Shown here: positions 63,229-64,000 of the stretch, in pieces | Layout: each line of letters begins with the position of its first letter | Numbering within the stretch: the stretch's first letter is position 1 | DNA from: Candidatus Fermentibacteraceae bacterium | Lineage (GTDB): Bacteria > Fermentibacterota > Fermentibacteria > Fermentibacterales > JCC-6 | DNA length: 64,000 nt | Direction: 5' to 3' | Assembly: GCA_016744855.1 (NCBI GenBank) | Contig: JADGDO010000008.1 | Location: 1-64,000, forward strand | The notes under the pieces: model-generated | What the model saw: only the letters and a program-made list of their open reading frames with translations | Databases searched by the model: none | Told to the model about the DNA's origin: nothing | Position numbers and translations under genes: made by a program

Positions 63229-63665
63229 TGCCTGAATACAGGATAACTATAAACGACAAAACCCACACGGTTAAAATCGGCCGGATAGAGAGTGACAGCG
63301 TAGATGTTACAATAGGAGATCGTTCATACACAGTGGGAATCGAGTCTCCAGGAGGCAGATCTAACAAAACACCGACAATAACAAGAAGCACTGCCGTACC
63401 AAACGCTGCTGCCTCACCGGATAGAACCTCTCCACCAGGTGGAGTTTCCGGCAAGGGTGAAATTCATGCTCCTCTGCCCGGCGCAATACTGAAAATACTT
63501 GTAGCCGTTGGAGACTCTGTGACCGAAGGACAAGCAGTCGCAGTCATGGAAGCCATGAAAATGGAAAATGAAATTGAAGCTCCTGTAGCAGGTAAGATTT
63601 CTATAATTTCTGTCAAAGAGGGCGACACTATTCTGGAAAACGCACTCATAATGAGTATAGGTTAG
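63228..63665 (+). CDS. Biotin carrier subunit of methylmalonyl-CoA decarboxylase
   Basis: A 145-residue protein: an N-terminal segment (YRITINDKTHTVKIGRI), a Pro/Ser/Thr-rich flexible linker at about 42-75, and a biotinyl domain with biotin-accepting Lys111 in EAMKMEN. It carries carboxyl groups from the carboxyltransferase to the membrane beta subunit. It lies between the OadG-like and OadB-like genes. Confidence 0.95.
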   Translation: MPEYRITINDKTHTVKIGRIESDSVDVTIGDRSYTVGIESPGGRSNKTPTITRSTAVPNAAASPDRTSPPGGVSGKGEIHAPLPGAILKILVAVGDSVTEGQAVAVMEAMKMENEIEAPVAGKISIISVKEGDTILENALIMSIG

Positions 63666-63674
63666 GGGGGCTGA

Positions 63675-64000
63675 ATGACATTTGCAGCCCGTCTGCTAAC
63701 TTCTCTTACTGCCAGCACTGGCGAACTCAGGCTCAGCGATATAAGTATTGCGAGTTATCTGGGTGATTCCGGTTTCGGTCAGTTGGAGTTTGGCAACCTG
63801 ATCATGATCGCACTGGGTGCAATCATGATTTACCTTGCTATAAAGAAAGATTATGAGCCTCTTCTTCTGATCCCCATTGGCTTTGGAATCATTGCCGGTA
63901 ACATGCCATACAATCCGGATCTTATCCCTATTGGCTACATGGATGTACTTGGAAATCAGCAGTCTGTCTTTAAAATGTTCTATTTCGGTGTTTCCAGCGG
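63675..64000 (+). CDS. Sodium-pump decarboxylase beta subunit (OadB/MmdB), 5' part
   Basis: The first 108 codons of a gene cut by the window end; the ATG at 63675 follows AGGGGGG. IMIALGAIMIYLAIKKDYEP, LLLIPIGFGIIAGNMPY and the following Pro-Ile-Gly-Tyr stretch match the N-terminal part of OadB/MmdB, the membrane subunit that decarboxylates carboxybiotin and exports sodium. It completes the decarboxylase set with the three genes upstream. Confidence 0.92.
   Translation, partial: MTFAARLLTSLTASTGELRLSDISIASYLGDSGFGQLEFGNLIMIALGAIMIYLAIKKDYEPLLLIPIGFGIIAGNMPYNPDLIPIGYMDVLGNQQSVFKMFYFGVSS

Noticed and set aside
1-64000. tRNA genes, CRISPR arrays, insertion sequences, prophage or attachment sites
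   Set aside because: No cloverleaf with a GTTCRA T-loop, no spaced direct repeats of CRISPR size and no transposase or integrase were seen on reading both strands; a tRNAscan run would be decisive.

Overview
The window is a 64 kb stretch of a densely coded, Gram-negative-type, probably anaerobic bacterium. Three things suggest an FCB-group or candidate-phylum lineage (a Fermentibacteria/Aegiribacteria-like genome is my guess, not proven): several secreted proteins end in T9SS/Por-like C-terminal sorting domains, there is a sodium-pumping methylmalonyl-CoA decarboxylase set, and B12-dependent enzymes recur. I see no tRNA, rRNA, CRISPR array, insertion sequence or prophage.

Layout. 0.25-18.1 kb: a surface-polysaccharide locus with many GT2 and GT4 glycosyltransferases, a MurJ-type flippase, a dTDP-rhamnose 4-epimerase-like SDR, a B12-binding radical SAM enzyme, a polyprenyl glycosylphosphotransferase, a sugar aminotransferase, and PAP2 and DgkA genes for lipid-carrier recycling, ending in serS. 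18.1-23.8 kb (minus strand): a polysaccharide polymerisation/export operon (small TPR protein, Wzy/WaaL-like polymerase or ligase, membrane GT2, Wza-like SLBB protein, Wzz-like protein). It lies behind two tandem c-di-GMP-I (GEMM) riboswitches. 23.8-29.7 kb: assorted genes (PHP phosphatase, secreted proteins, ElbB, a PatB/MalY C-S lyase, an alkyltransferase-like protein). 29.75-32 kb: a cobalamin riboswitch followed by two overlapping secreted-protein genes, one a beta-propeller, which together look like a surface B12-capture system. 32.1-38.1 kb: a divergent methionine locus (DUF39 homocysteine synthesis plus UPF0280 on one side; metF, a free-standing MetH activation domain and a MetH lacking that domain on the other), with structured RNA between them. 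38.4-47.8 kb: secreted esterase, SPFH/NfeD operon, and secreted cysteine-peptidase-like and propeller proteins with sorting domains. 48.1-54.0 kb: two tandem paralogous hybrid histidine kinases. 54.1-59.3 kb: thioredoxin-like lipoprotein, Nudix hydrolase, two paralogous FG-GAP/VCBS secreted proteins, a Prs homologue and a secreted small protein. 59.5-64 kb: methylmalonyl-CoA pathway operon (B12-binding mutase subunit, MeaB, epimerase, carboxyltransferase, OadG-like, biotin carrier, start of the beta subunit).

Main discovery candidate. The two tandem FG-GAP proteins (55122-56363 and 56509-57747) are each interrupted at the same place by an in-frame TGA followed directly by a Cys codon. In both, reading continues in frame through more than 300 highly similar codons. 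Starting 14 nt after each TGA is a perfect 8-bp hairpin with loop AGGCU, at a distance and with a loop resembling the E. coli fdhF SECIS. A second hairpin places the UGA itself in its loop. TGA is a normal stop in neighbouring genes. The simplest reading is a previously undescribed family of secreted selenoproteins carrying a Sec-Cys pair. Secondary highlights are the tandem c-di-GMP riboswitches on the export operon and the B12-riboswitch-controlled secreted pair.
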